Assembly (NCBI GenBank): GCA_963792855.1
Contig: CAWBXZ010000001.1
Coordinates: forward strand, 62,001 to 126,000
Direction: 5' to 3'
Length of the DNA: 64,000 nt
Source of the DNA: SG8-40 sp963792855
GTDB taxonomy: Bacteria; Pseudomonadota; Gammaproteobacteria; Burkholderiales; Eutrophovitaceae
Within the stretch, counting starts at the first letter, position 1; every line of letters begins with the position of its first letter. Made by a program: the position numbers and the translations under genes. Below are positions 1 through 8,896 of this stretch, one piece after another. Below the pieces are notes generated by a model. That model did no database searches. It was not told where the DNA came from and worked only from the letters and a program-made list of their open reading frames with translations.

Positions 1-792
1 GTCCAGCGCATTTTCCAACTCGCTGTTGCTGACGTTGGTCATCAGCACGGCAAACTCGTCGCCGCCAAGCCGGCCAAGTACGTCTGACTCGCGAAAAGTC
101 AGCTTGAGCAGCTGGGCAAACGATTTCAGGGCGCGGTCACCCTCGGTAGGGCCAAGACTGTTGTTGATCTGCTTGAACTGGTCGAGGTTGAAATGCAGCA
201 AGGCAGCGGGTTTCTGGAAACGCCGCGACAATTCCAGGGCATGGCTTGAGAGCGCTTCAAAACCGCGCCGGTTGGACAGCATGGTCAATTCGTCCATGGT
301 TGCCATCTCGCCCGCCGCCAGTTCCCGTTCCGCCATGTGTGCCAGATCTCGCAGCAACGCCATGTCTGCTTCAGTGAAGTTGCGCGGCTGGCGGTCCATC
401 AGACTGAGTGTTCCAAGTGCACTGCCGTCGGCCGCCTTGAGCGGGCATCCGGCATAGAAGCGGATTTTCGGTCCGGCGATGACAACCGGGTTATCGTTGA
501 AGCGTTCGTCGCGCGCGGTATCAGGTACCAGGAAGATGTCTTCACCCAGGATGGCGTGAGCGCAGAACGATGTATCGCGAGGCATCTCGGACGTATCCAG
601 CCCATAGGACGACTTGAACCACAGGCGATTCTCGTCGACCAGGCCGACCAGCGCGACCGGAACATCGAACAGCTTCGCGGCAATCCGGGTCAGGCGGTCG
701 AAGCGCTCTTCTGCAGGGGTATCCAGTATCTTGAGCGACTGAAGCGTATCGATACGGGTGTCTTCGTCTGCGGGTCTCGCGGCTGCTTGCAT
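1..792 (-). CDS. GAF-GGDEF diguanylate cyclase, C-terminus cut by window edge
   Basis: The 264 visible residues have a GAF sensor domain (about residues 20-160) followed by the start of a GGDEF domain. The linker carries the usual DELTMLSNRRGF-type signature, and an intact GGDEF motif lies at residues 243-247 (positions 52-66), so the active-site loop is not degenerate. GGDEF enzymes condense two GTP into cyclic di-GMP, and the GAF domain presumably tunes this to a ligand. There is no membrane segment, so it is probably cytoplasmic. The ATG at 792 is preceded by AAGGAA six bases upstream. The gene runs off the left edge, so I cannot say whether an EAL domain follows. It lies just past the pilus operon on the same strand; cyclic di-GMP often controls such pili, but no direct link is visible. 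Confidence 0.9.
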   Translation of the reverse strand, partial: MQAAARPADEDTRIDTLQSLKILDTPAEERFDRLTRIAAKLFDVPVALVGLVDENRLWFKSSYGLDTSEMPRDTSFCAHAILGEDIFLVPDTARDERFNDNPVVIAGPKIRFYAGCPLKAADGSALGTLSLMDRQPRNFTEADMALLRDLAHMAERELAAGEMATMDELTMLSNRRGFEALSSHALELSRRFQKPAALLHFNLDQFKQINNSLGPTEGDRALKSFAQLLKLTFRESDVLGRLGGDEFAVLMTNVSNSELENALD

Positions 793-1423
793 GCGGTTCC
801 TTGAAAGTCAATTGAATTCTGCGAATGGCTACAGTGCCTGCCGCTGCCGTCACGGTCCGCAATGTCCCGGCAAGCCTGACAACTGTAGCAGTTTACCCCG
901 GGCGGTGACGAGCAGATGCGAAGCTTGCCAAACGCCGCGCCTGCGGGTAACGGGCCATGCTGAACGGCTGTCGAGGGAAGTATAACGTGAGGCCGAAGCC
1001 TTCCTCGAAAAGCATGGTCAATGCGATGGCCTGATTATCTGACCTTTACAGTCGACGCCGCAGGCAGGCTGCTGGCCAGGTGTCCGTTGCAGATATCGGC
1101 CGTCGATGCGGGTGGATGCCGGTCTCGACCGGCAAGTCGGCGTGCGGTAGCGGGCAGCCGTGCGCGCAAGGCCGGGGAGACGATTCGATCGCACGCTGCC
1201 ATGGCAGGACGGCAGATTTTGTACCCGCGTGCATCAGCGGCGCTATTGCATATCGCGCCGTGAAAAACGCCAAGGCCTTGATGCCCGGGATATGCCACTG
1301 GTTGTGACGGGTGAGACGGCACGGGCAGGAACCGGTGTCACTTCGCGCCGCCTTGCAACCCGCTCGCTATCGCCGGGGGTGGCGCTTCAAGCGCGCACCC
1401 GTGAAATACCGGCGTGGCCCTAG
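793..1423. other. Intergenic stretch without a recognisable gene
   Basis: About 630 bases between the end of the usher gene and the start of the GGDEF gene. Several short open frames on both strands are mutually overlapping, rich in Arg/Ala/Pro and resemble no family I know. A Csu-type operon normally has its tip adhesin gene here, but no adhesin-like frame is visible. It presumably holds the GGDEF gene promoter. Confidence 0.5.
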
Positions 1424-4000
1424 CTAGTCAGCCACGCACAACAGATCGCCCATCTCGGTGATCGGCTCGTCGGAGGCGGGAATGTCGAGCAGCACGGTGC
1501 ACGAGCCGGTCGCGCCAAGGTAGGACAGGGTGTAGGTCGATGGTTCCAGATTCTCGATAAAGAATTCACCCGTTTGCCCGACCGGGTGGCTGACTTGTTC
1601 TCCATTGATGAGCAGCGAAATCTCCCCATAGCGCACCGGGGTCGTCTGTCCGTCGCGGCGGATGTTCAGCGTCCCGGCGACGGCCTGTATCCGCCTGGCA
1701 CCGAAGTCGAGCACCGCTCCGCCGCGAAGCGCCGGCGATATCAGTTTCGTATAGCGGTTGAGCTCGAAGTTCATCGGCACGTCGCGACTGTCAACCGAGA
1801 TCTGGTTGTGCACATACGAACTCATTGCGGGTATCAGCAGGCGACCCTTGCGATCGGTTTTTCCGGCGTACCGGCCGCTCTGGTAAACCCGGATATCTTT
1901 CAGACCGTCGACCTGCACCAGCGCGAAGGCGTCGGTGACGGGGCGGCTAAACATGACCTCGCCGCCTACCGTCGAAACGCTGCCTTGAATCGCGAGCCGC
2001 CGGCTCTCCTGTGTGTCGCCCTCAATGGTGACGCTCTGGTAGTCGGCGATCATTGTTGCGTACTTGGCGTTGTACTGAACGTACGGGCGCACGGAATGCC
2101 CTGAGCCTTGCGAGTTCTCGAACTCGCTCGCTGCCGCAGAGAATCCCCATCCCTGACCGATCGGGGTCGTTTTTTGCACCGACGCGGTGGTGATGTGGTC
2201 GTCTTCCGTGGTTCGAACGGTTGCCGCTACCGAGTAGTCTTCCTTGAAGTAGTAGTTAAGGCCAATGTACAACTCGGTTCGCGGCGCCTCGTCCTCGATG
2301 CGGCGCAGGGAGGCGGTCAGCGACAAGCGCGGGCTGGGCAGGCGCGGCGTATAGGTTACGCCGTAGGCAGTCCGGTCGGTACCCTGGTAACGGCGGCTGG
2401 TCAGGTAACGCAGCGTGAACGGACCAGTCGAGAACGACGTGGCCGCCTCGAAGCGGGTATTGAGTGCGGGGTCGGTGCCGATGCGCGCGTAATCGCGGGA
2501 CTGCGCGAGTAAGTAGGCGTTCGCGTTGAACTTGCGTGCCTGGATGGTGTAGTCGAAAACGCCGGCAGTGCCATCGTTGCCGGAATCCTGGCTGTAGGAC
2601 AGGGTGGTGTTGAACAATCCCCATCGTCCTGCGAGCATCGTGAGGTTCGGGCCGAGGTTGAAAACGTCTTCAGACGTTTCCGCACGGGCACCGAGCGTCA
2701 GGAAATCGGAAAGGCCATGGCGGTAGAAGCCGGTTGCGGCGAGCGGGCCGTAATCGTTGCTTTCGGCACCGAACCGCCGTCGCTGTGCGCCCACGGCAAA
2801 GTTGTACTCATTCAGTCCTTCGCGCAATGCCGACTGGGTGAAGTAGAACGAAGTCGTGTAGTACTGCTCTCGCCCGAACGCGTCGCGCACCACCACCTCG
2901 ACGTCGGATATGCCGAGCGGGCCCTGGATGTTGGTGATCTCGTATGGTCCGGGTTCCAGCTTGCCCGTGCTGATGCGGTTACCGTTGACAAGCACTTCGT
3001 ATTGCGAAGGCGAGCCCGCCAACCCCGTGTAGTTGGCGTACGGATAGCGTATGAAGTAAGGGTCGATCCGGTAGTTCTTGGAAAAGCTCAAGCCCCCGAG
3101 ATTCATGGCGCTGCCCAACGGGCCCGAGCCGGTGACGAAGTCACCAAGAATCGCTTGCTGCAGCGTCTCGCGGTTGTCATGGATCAGGCTGCTGTTCAGG
3201 CGCACTGTGCGGTCGATGTTCCCGACCTGCTCATGGAAGCCATCGGTCAACAGGAGGAAGTTGCCGTAGCGGGCGCCGAACTCGGCCGACAGGGTGCGGC
3301 CTCCGAATTCACCATCGTCGTCGCTGTAAGCGTAATTCAGGAACGCACTCGTATCGTCGGGATACTCGACTATCGCCTGCGAGCGACGCCGCCGTGCGTC
3401 CACGAACTGGGTTGCAAGGATTGACGGATCGACCGCAATGTCGATATGGACGCTGCGTTCGTCGAATGCGTAAGTCGCCTCCTGCATGGTGGACAGCAGG
3501 ACAAAGGTTTCACCGTTCAGCGATACGCGGTTACCAACGGGATGGTCGATGCCAATCGAAACGAGATCTTCTTGCCGAACGGCGAAATCGCCGTCGGCAT
3601 AGCTCGCCACCAGAAAGGTGCCCTTTGGTTCCCCGTTGATGGCAATCGAGGCGAAGAACTCCATTTCCGGTTCTGCCGGCAACGCGGGATCGGAAGCGGG
3701 CACGAACGGATCAACGTCAGCCGCACTCTGCGCGGCAGCGGAGGGCGGCTCGGCAGGACCGAGCGTGGAAGGTCCGGACGCGGGTGAACTGGCCGCGGCC
3801 GGTTCGCCCGTCGGCGGGTTGTCCGCCGGTGGCTGATCTGCGGGTACTTCATCCACTGCGCGACTTGCATCGGGCAAGAGCAACGCGCAGGCGATCCCGA
3901 GGACGGCCGCGGCGAAGAATCGCCTAGCGGGCGTTGTCAGCTGCCGGGTTTTCGGACTCCGTGCGATTGCAGGAATTTCTGTCCACTTCCTTCTTGGCAT
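1424..4000 (-). CDS. Chaperone-usher outer-membrane usher (CsuD-like)
   Basis: This 858-residue protein has the organisation of a fimbrial usher, the outer-membrane pore that receives chaperone-subunit complexes and threads the pilus out. A signal peptide (hydrophobic run near residues 28-45, ending around DASRA) precedes a Pro/Ala/Ser linker, an N-terminal subunit-binding region (about 110-240), the long beta-barrel containing the typical usher block DAFGREQYY...LREGLNEY, and C-terminal plug/CTD-like domains. The size fits ushers of the archaic (Csu/sigma) class. It overlaps the frameshifted chaperone gene by 77 bases, and no good ribosome-binding site is visible at ATG 4000, so its translation probably depends on ribosomes finishing the chaperone. 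No adhesin gene follows it. Confidence 0.85.
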   Translation of the reverse strand: MPRRKWTEIPAIARSPKTRQLTTPARRFFAAAVLGIACALLLPDASRAVDEVPADQPPADNPPTGEPAAASSPASGPSTLGPAEPPSAAAQSAADVDPFVPASDPALPAEPEMEFFASIAINGEPKGTFLVASYADGDFAVRQEDLVSIGIDHPVGNRVSLNGETFVLLSTMQEATYAFDERSVHIDIAVDPSILATQFVDARRRRSQAIVEYPDDTSAFLNYAYSDDDGEFGGRTLSAEFGARYGNFLLLTDGFHEQVGNIDRTVRLNSSLIHDNRETLQQAILGDFVTGSGPLGSAMNLGGLSFSKNYRIDPYFIRYPYANYTGLAGSPSQYEVLVNGNRISTGKLEPGPYEITNIQGPLGISDVEVVVRDAFGREQYYTTSFYFTQSALREGLNEYNFAVGAQRRRFGAESNDYGPLAATGFYRHGLSDFLTLGARAETSEDVFNLGPNLTMLAGRWGLFNTTLSYSQDSGNDGTAGVFDYTIQARKFNANAYLLAQSRDYARIGTDPALNTRFEAATSFSTGPFTLRYLTSRRYQGTDRTAYGVTYTPRLPSPRLSLTASLRRIEDEAPRTELYIGLNYYFKEDYSVAATVRTTEDDHITTASVQKTTPIGQGWGFSAAASEFENSQGSGHSVRPYVQYNAKYATMIADYQSVTIEGDTQESRRLAIQGSVSTVGGEVMFSRPVTDAFALVQVDGLKDIRVYQSGRYAGKTDRKGRLLIPAMSSYVHNQISVDSRDVPMNFELNRYTKLISPALRGGAVLDFGARRIQAVAGTLNIRRDGQTTPVRYGEISLLINGEQVSHPVGQTGEFFIENLEPSTYTLSYLGATGSCTVLLDIPASDEPITEMGDLLCVAD

Positions 4001-4737
4001 TGGTGCTCAGTTTGTCGGTGCGCACGCTGTAAGCGACGACCGCCACCGCCTGGCACTCGTCCACAGTCATTTCCTGCGTGTAGGATTTGGTGGTGCCGGG
4101 AAGCAGGTATCGCTCCGGGATCGATTCGCGGTAGACCTCGGTGCCGCTGGCGTCGAAGCCGACTATGGTCATTTCATCGACGAAAAGGTGCACGTTGCCG
4201 TTGTTCGTCGACGGTCGCGTTTACGCGGCCATCGGCGAGATCGAGCCGTGCAATGCCCAGCGCCGGTGCTGGATCGATGGGGGCAAAGAACACCGGTGCC
4301 CCGAAATTGATCAGGAATCCGACGTTGGCGGCGCCACGGTTTGCGTCGTCCGACTTGTTCGTCTGCGGCAGTTCAGTGATGTATACCCGGTAGGTTTTCT
4401 CGGTCGCGCCCGGCGGGATTTTCATGCCGATGCGAATGTCGCGCGCCTCGCCCCCCTTGAGTGTCATCAGCCTTGGAAATACCAGCACCTCCTCCGTGTC
4501 GGAATATATGTCCTCGCCCGAAACATCCTGGGTCCAGCCCTTGGGACGGATTTCGAACTGCAGTGGCACGGTGCCGTTGTTTCTGACCGTCACGACTTCT
4601 GCCTTTCGGTCCTTGTCGAGAAATATCCTGATAGGGGAGACGGAGAAATCTCCCGGCAGTGCGGAAACTGACAGGCCGGTCATGAGGCAGCCCAGCAAAA
4701 CCGCCAGCGCGTGTTGCGGCAAACGCATTACTGTCAT
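3924..4737 (-). CDS. Pilus periplasmic chaperone (PapD/CsuC-like), frameshifted
   Basis: Two overlapping frames together encode one PapD-fold chaperone of about 270 residues. The first (from ATG 4737) has a signal peptide, the G1-strand-like start FSVSPIRIFLD and domain-1 features up to LADGRVNATVDE. It then runs out of frame near 4200-4213, and the next frame carries NGNVHLFVDEM and the rest of domain 2 to the stop at 3924. The span is 814 bases, so dropping one base restores a single frame. Such chaperones bind unfolded pilins in the periplasm by donor-strand complementation and deliver them to the usher. Without the missing half the protein should not work, so either the pilus locus is broken or the sequence contains an indel error. 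It sits 22 bases after the second pilin gene. Confidence 0.8.
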
Positions 4738-4759
4738 CTTTAGCGTCTCATCGTTGGGT

Positions 4760-5215
4760 TCAAGGCAAGACCGTCACGGTCAGCGTGTCTTCGTAGGCGC
4801 CGACCCATGCGTCACGGTAGTCCGCTTCGGACACCGTGATTGTTATGTCGATCTGCCTCTGTCTGAGGCCGGTAGTCACCCGGTAAGGCAGGTAGGCAGT
4901 GGTTACGGTCAGATTTCGCATGCGATGCAATCCCGGGCCGGTATCGTTTACCCCGGCGAGCGAAAACACCGGCTGATCACCTTGCGTGCATTGGAACCGA
5001 AGCCTGATCGTGGCGACGACATTGCCTGTTTGCGCCGGGGAAATTGCTCCCAGCGGTACATCGTTGTTCAAGGGCGGCCGGAAGTCGCAGGCCGCGTGGA
5101 CGGGCCCAGTCGAGATCGTCATTGCCATAAGAAAAAGGCCGCAAACAATCGCGGCCTTTTTCGGCGTTTGAACTGCCGTGCCGGGCACGAACTTGCGTGT
5201 ACGCCGACCGGTCAA
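4760..5215 (-). CDS. Secreted spore-coat-U (SCPU) domain pilin-like subunit, minor
   Basis: A 151-residue secreted protein whose C-terminus, YEDTLTVTVLP, is the closing beta-strand typical of SCPU/CsuA-B subunits. The signal peptide (KKAAIVCGLFL... to VHA) precedes ACDFRPP, with the early cysteine expected to pair with a second cysteine near FQCTQG. The stop of the upstream pilin and this start overlap by four bases (ATGA type), so translation is coupled. The gene lies between the main pilin and the chaperone, the position of CsuA or CsuB minor subunits. The region encoding the signal peptide forms a strong terminator-like hairpin (see the separate entry). Sequence similarity to the neighbouring pilin is limited to the C-terminal strand. 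Confidence 0.75.
   Translation of the reverse strand: MTGRRTRKFVPGTAVQTPKKAAIVCGLFLMAMTISTGPVHAACDFRPPLNNDVPLGAISPAQTGNVVATIRLRFQCTQGDQPVFSLAGVNDTGPGLHRMRNLTVTTAYLPYRVTTGLRQRQIDITITVSEADYRDAWVGAYEDTLTVTVLP
5132..5161 (-). terminator. Terminator-like hairpin inside the second pilin gene
   Basis: Perfect 11-bp inverted repeat, 5132-5142 (AAAAAGGCCGC) and 5151-5161, around an 8-base loop. Read on the operon strand, a GC-rich stem is followed by a run of U, the form of an intrinsic terminator, and it works symmetrically on the other strand. It begins about 54 bases into the coding region of the second subunit. Likely role: partial termination or RNA 3' protection so the first pilin is made in excess. 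Being within coding sequence, it could also be chance. Confidence 0.55.
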
Positions 5216-5709
5216 GGGGTAATGGTCAGCGTTACAGTGTCCTCATACGCGCCTGCCGATGCGTCGACGTAGTCGGCGTCGAGTATGTCGCCGTCGAAGT
5301 CGACATCAATCGGGCTGTTCTTGCCAGCGCCGACTGCTGCGTTGAAGCTGATGACCAGTGAGTACGGAATGAGATCGGTGCCGTTGGAGAGGCAGCGCGT
5401 TCCTGTGCAACCCACCGTGTTCGCGCCATTGTCGGCACTGATGTTCGTGGCGACCTCGCCTTTCGTGCACCAGTATTGCAGGCTGGCCGTTGGCGCCGAG
5501 ACGTCGCCGCCAGTCGCCTGGTCCAGAGCGCCGAAATCCATGGTTGTGTTTCCGGCGGCATTGTTGGCGGCGCTGAAATTACAGGTCCCGGTAATGTTTG
5601 CGGTGACCTTGAGCGTGTTGGTGTTTCCGGCAAGCGCGTTGCCGGATACCAGCATTGCAAAACCGGTTATGGCCGCCAGGACTGCCATTTTGTGATTGTG
5701 AAGTTTCAT
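5212..5709 (-). CDS. Major SCPU-domain pilin (CsuA/B-like)
   Basis: A 165-residue secreted subunit with a clear signal peptide (AVLAAITGFAMLVSGNALA) and a mature start NTNTLKVTANITGTCNF, followed by MDFGALDQ and the terminal strand YEDTVTLTITP. This is the layout of CsuA/B, the main rod subunit of archaic chaperone-usher pili involved in surface attachment and biofilm. Cysteines in GTCNF, YWCTKG, VGCTG and RCLSN probably form two disulfides. It is first in the four-gene operon (pilin, minor subunit, chaperone, usher), so the promoter should lie in the 5710-6043 gap. The pilin fold call is firm; which subunit is most abundant is inferred from gene order. Confidence 0.8.
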   Translation of the reverse strand: MKLHNHKMAVLAAITGFAMLVSGNALAGNTNTLKVTANITGTCNFSAANNAAGNTTMDFGALDQATGGDVSAPTASLQYWCTKGEVATNISADNGANTVGCTGTRCLSNGTDLIPYSLVISFNAAVGAGKNSPIDVDFDGDILDADYVDASAGAYEDTVTLTITP

Positions 5710-6043
5710 TTTCTCGTCAGACTCCCTTTTTACGTTGGTCAGTGGAGGTCAGGCATCGGCGGGCAATGCTGTTGACCTTCTCTGGGGAACCTGTGTCGCA
5801 ATGGATGTGCCAGCTTGCACGCATAGCCTGCGCGGTTCGGGGGAAGTGGAGACCGTCTCTTGTAACCGTCTGTTTTATGTAAGGTTTTTCGGGTCTGTTG
5901 GCGAGGGCGGGCCCACGCCGGGTGGCGAGGCTACATTTATCGGCAACATTGGCATGCGGTAGGGGCATTCGCACCAATGCGATTGTCCTGTTGGGCGAAA
6001 AGCATCTCCCGCCAGAGACGCAAATCGTACCGCCGATTGCCGG
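5710..6043. other. Intergenic region upstream of the pilus operon
   Basis: About 330 bases with no convincing gene. Both flanking genes are on the minus strand, so this should hold the pilus operon promoter and 5' leader. I could not pick out a confident -35/-10 pair or operator by eye. Confidence 0.4.
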
Positions 6044-6376
6044 CTATGCGCCGGTCAATTCATCGGTGCTGGTCGTGATTTTCCCCGCCAGATTGTCGAC
6101 GACGATCGGTGTTTCGAAGAACTGACTGGTCGGCTCGGCGCCGTAGAGTTTTCTTACGCGGGCGCGGAACTCCTCGCCGTGCCACTTCTCCGCATGCGCC
6201 TTTTCGCGCCACAAGTAGACGCCGCCGGCGATGTTGTTGCTGGCGTCGAACAGATAGTTCTTTCGAATCAGGTCGGGGTTCTGGCCCCACACCGACGCGG
6301 TCTTCTCGAAAGCGGCCAGGACATCCTCCCGCTTGCTTCCGTCCGGGAGCTTGAAAGTGACGATTTCGGTAATCAT
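6044..6376 (-). CDS. YdhR-like putative monooxygenase / dimeric alpha-beta barrel protein
   Basis: A 110-residue protein beginning MITEIVTFKLPDG, with the repeated beta-alpha-beta pattern of dimeric alpha-beta barrel (ABM/YdhR-type) proteins. The central block VYLWREKAHAEKWH is typical of YdhR-like sequences. Family members are small cytoplasmic proteins thought to act on aromatic compounds or as stress-related monooxygenases without a tightly bound cofactor; the substrate is unknown. The start at 6376 is chosen because AGGAAGGA lies just upstream and the upstream extension of the frame is low-complexity and Arg-rich. It stands alone, between the outer-membrane barrel gene and the pilus operon. 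Confidence 0.7.
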   Translation of the reverse strand: MITEIVTFKLPDGSKREDVLAAFEKTASVWGQNPDLIRKNYLFDASNNIAGGVYLWREKAHAEKWHGEEFRARVRKLYGAEPTSQFFETPIVVDNLAGKITTSTDELTGA

Positions 6377-6583
6377 GAATGGATTCCTTCCTGGAATAAA
6401 TGTCCGGCGGGTTTGCACGATTCGTTTTCCGGATTCTGGCGGACTCTGAAGATCAAGCCGCGACCAGCGCCAGTTCCGGACCAGCACCCATTGTAGACAC
6501 TGCGCAAGCGGTGCGACAACGGGCGAAGTCCGACGCTACCGTGCCTGCCCCTCAAGGAAAATACACCCTCCGTGCGTCCGGAT

Positions 6584-7276
6584 TCACGGAAATCTGTACA
6601 CAATTTCTCCGGAGGCCGTGTTGATATCGTAGCCGGTCTCTCCAACCTGGGAATGAGACCCCATGAACCGGTACAGTATGCGATCTTTCAGTCCGGCGTC
6701 CCATTCGAACCCCAGCGCGAAAGTGGCGTCACTGCCCGACTCGGAAACGGTTGTGGTCGCGCTTGTTTCCACAAACGTTTCCGTGGACTCCCACCATAGC
6801 CAGCCAACGTAACCGAGGGCGTACCAGCGGTCCGTAATGGGCCAGCGCCCCAGTACGCCCAGTTGCCAGCCGTCGGATTCATGAAGCGCGCTGACCTGAC
6901 CGGCTTCCCAGGAAGGTCCGCCCGACGAGGTGCCGGCAAAAGTCGATTCTCCGAAATCTGTATAGCCGCCCTCAACGGCGAAGTACTCGTTCACCTGATA
7001 GCCGGCAAAGAAGCTGTAGACGCTGTCGCTCGTGTCGTCGGAAATGCCGGTAACCGACCCATCCTGGTTCGAGTCCGGATAATCGTTGTTGCCCAAACCA
7101 ACGCTTATTCCGCCGTACAGGTTTTTGGCGGCACTGTTGCTTGGCACAAACAAGCCTGCCGTATTGTCGCGGTCGTCAGCCGCGGCGGCAGTGGAAAGGC
7201 ATGCCAGCCAGAGCACTGTCAGTAGCCATGCCGTTGGCTTTCCGGGGTGTGGTGCGTTTCTCGTTGCGTATCCCAT
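6584..7276 (-). CDS. Outer-membrane beta-barrel protein (OmpA/OmpW-like fold)
   Basis: A 230-residue protein with a signal peptide (TAWLLTVLWLACLSTAAA) and then alternating amphipathic strands such as YSFFAGYQVNEYFAVEGGYTDFG and WYALGYVGWLWWES, ending in an aromatic-terminated strand IVYRFP. The C-terminal strand with a Phe near the end and the Gly/aromatic alternation indicate an 8-stranded outer-membrane barrel of the OmpA-transmembrane or OmpW kind; no peptidoglycan-binding domain is attached. GGAGG lies eight bases before ATG 7276. No neighbour suggests a cargo or function. It could act as a structural protein or small-molecule channel. Confidence 0.75.
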   Translation of the reverse strand: MGYATRNAPHPGKPTAWLLTVLWLACLSTAAAADDRDNTAGLFVPSNSAAKNLYGGISVGLGNNDYPDSNQDGSVTGISDDTSDSVYSFFAGYQVNEYFAVEGGYTDFGESTFAGTSSGGPSWEAGQVSALHESDGWQLGVLGRWPITDRWYALGYVGWLWWESTETFVETSATTTVSESGSDATFALGFEWDAGLKDRILYRFMGSHSQVGETGYDINTASGEIVYRFP

Positions 7277-7860
7277 GGCGTGATCCTCCGGTAGGTTGAA
7301 TCAGGATTGAAACGTCAAACGGTTAGCAAGGGCATTTGCCTCCAACGCACCTTGCGTTCGATGCGATTTTGCTGCAATGGCGCTTTCTGTCGACGTCATC
7401 ATGTCTGGATACGAAGCCAGGTGAAACCTTTCTTTCACGCTATGACGATCGCATCGACACTGGATGACGACCGATTTTTAACGCAACTGCCACTGCCTGG
7501 CAACCGGAAGCAGATAGAAAGTCGGCGGGTTGCGTTCACCGGCTGGCAGCGCCACAGGCGGGACGCGGTCTGACTATGGAGTGACTGTCCAGTGTTGTAG
7601 CGGGATGGGGAAGTTTCGTAGTGCGGTTGCTTGCGCAGCAGCGTGTTTCCGGCGGAATTCAACAGGAACGATTATCGGGCCACCAGGATGTCAGTTCGGC
7701 TGATGCCCTTCTGGCACCAGTGTGCAAAACAGGGCAAGGTCCTTGCGGAAGATGCAAAAAAAGTGCGCCGACCGGGACGAGGGGTGGGGCGGATCGCGGC
7801 TCTGAAAATCGCGTAACCCGGCCCAGGCATCCCGGCCGGCGCTCCCGGTGAAGTTCGGGG
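7277..7860. other. Intergenic stretch without a recognisable gene
   Basis: About 580 bases between two minus-strand genes. Short frames on both strands look like non-coding translation, with no familiar motif, start signal or hydrophobic pattern. It presumably includes the promoter of the barrel gene and the 3' region of the zinc-ribbon gene. Confidence 0.4.
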
Positions 7861-8157
7861 CTAGCGAGGTCGGCTGGAGTGCGCTCTTATCGCGTCGGCG
7901 GCCCGCGCTGCGAGGCTGGTGGCTTTTTGGGTCAGGCCCTTGAGTGCGCTTCCTCCGCTTTGCCAGGCGCGGCTCACCATCTCGCCGGAACCGACCAGTG
8001 CCGTGCACGGTTCGTCGTCGACATGGCCGCAACGGTGGCAGCGTCCAAGGTGAAAGATTGACCGGGTTTCCTGAATGCGAACGTCTTCGGCCAGGCAGTC
8101 CGAGCAAAGTGTCGCGAAGTGGGATTGCCCGCAATGCGGGCACTTGTATGCTTTCAT
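7861..8157 (-). CDS. Small zinc-ribbon protein of unknown function
   Basis: A 98-residue protein opening MKAYKCPHCGQSHFATLCSDC, which gives one CxxC...CxxC zinc-ribbon knuckle set, and a further CHRCG near residue 42. The C-terminal half is Ala/Ser/Arg-rich with helical character and no membrane segment. The pattern predicts one bound zinc and a role in protein or nucleic-acid contact, but I do not recognise the family. The ATG at 8157 is preceded by GGGAGGAA, which is why I prefer it to the upstream start. It stands alone on its strand with long non-coding flanks. Confidence 0.65.
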   Translation of the reverse strand: MKAYKCPHCGQSHFATLCSDCLAEDVRIQETRSIFHLGRCHRCGHVDDEPCTALVGSGEMVSRAWQSGGSALKGLTQKATSLAARAADAIRAHSSRPR

Positions 8158-8896
8158 GACTTCCTCCCTGTAGCCTTGATGCAATCAGACCGTGGTTTTC
8201 ATCTTGAGTGCGAAATTGCGATCTGCCTGAAACACTAAACCTCTTTCTCCCGGCCAGTCAACGCCTTGGCGTGTTGCCGTGGCGCTCCGACCGGTACCGG
8301 AGCTTGCGCTTTGGCACAAACATGCCTCTCCCTTAAGAACTTACGACGCGTTGTTTGCGAAGTGAGTGAGGTACGCCCGCCCGGCGCTTCTGTGGAGTAA
8401 AAATGCCGCCCGGCATTCGGAAAGCTGTAAGCACTTCGGGCGTGAGTTTAATAATCGCAAGCCGGCCGTGCTGCGCAGTGGCGCTGCAAATTGCCTGAAC
8501 AACAGCATGGGACGCAAAGAAGCTTTGGAAGGGCTCATGATTGGGCGATCGCGCAGTCTTGTTGTTGGCCGCGTTGGTGCTGGTGCGGTCGTCGTTTCAT
8601 GGCCGGACATCGCACCGTTGTGCGGCAGGAAAACAGTGATTTGGGTCAATGACCGGTTATTGATCCGCCGATGCGATCGTGCGCCGGCGCGCAGCGGCGG
8701 GAGCGCTGCGAACGCCAGCCTGTTTCCCGAACGGCGCAACATCGCAGCGTCAAGGCCGTAACAATCCGAACACGACCCTGTAGTAATATTTGCCGCTTGA
8801 CGCCAGAAGTGCCATCAATTCGGCGCGTGATTGAATTGCGTGCCGCGTCCGCGCACTCCGATTGGCGCCCGTTCATCAACTCAAGTAGCTGTCAGC
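8158..8896. other. Long intergenic region before the SET-domain gene
   Basis: About 740 bases between divergent genes. Frames of up to about 130 codons exist on both strands, but they overlap each other and lack recognisable motifs, good ribosome-binding sites or plausible hydrophobicity. The region must contain the promoters for the zinc-ribbon gene (leftward) and the SET gene (rightward). Confidence 0.4.
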
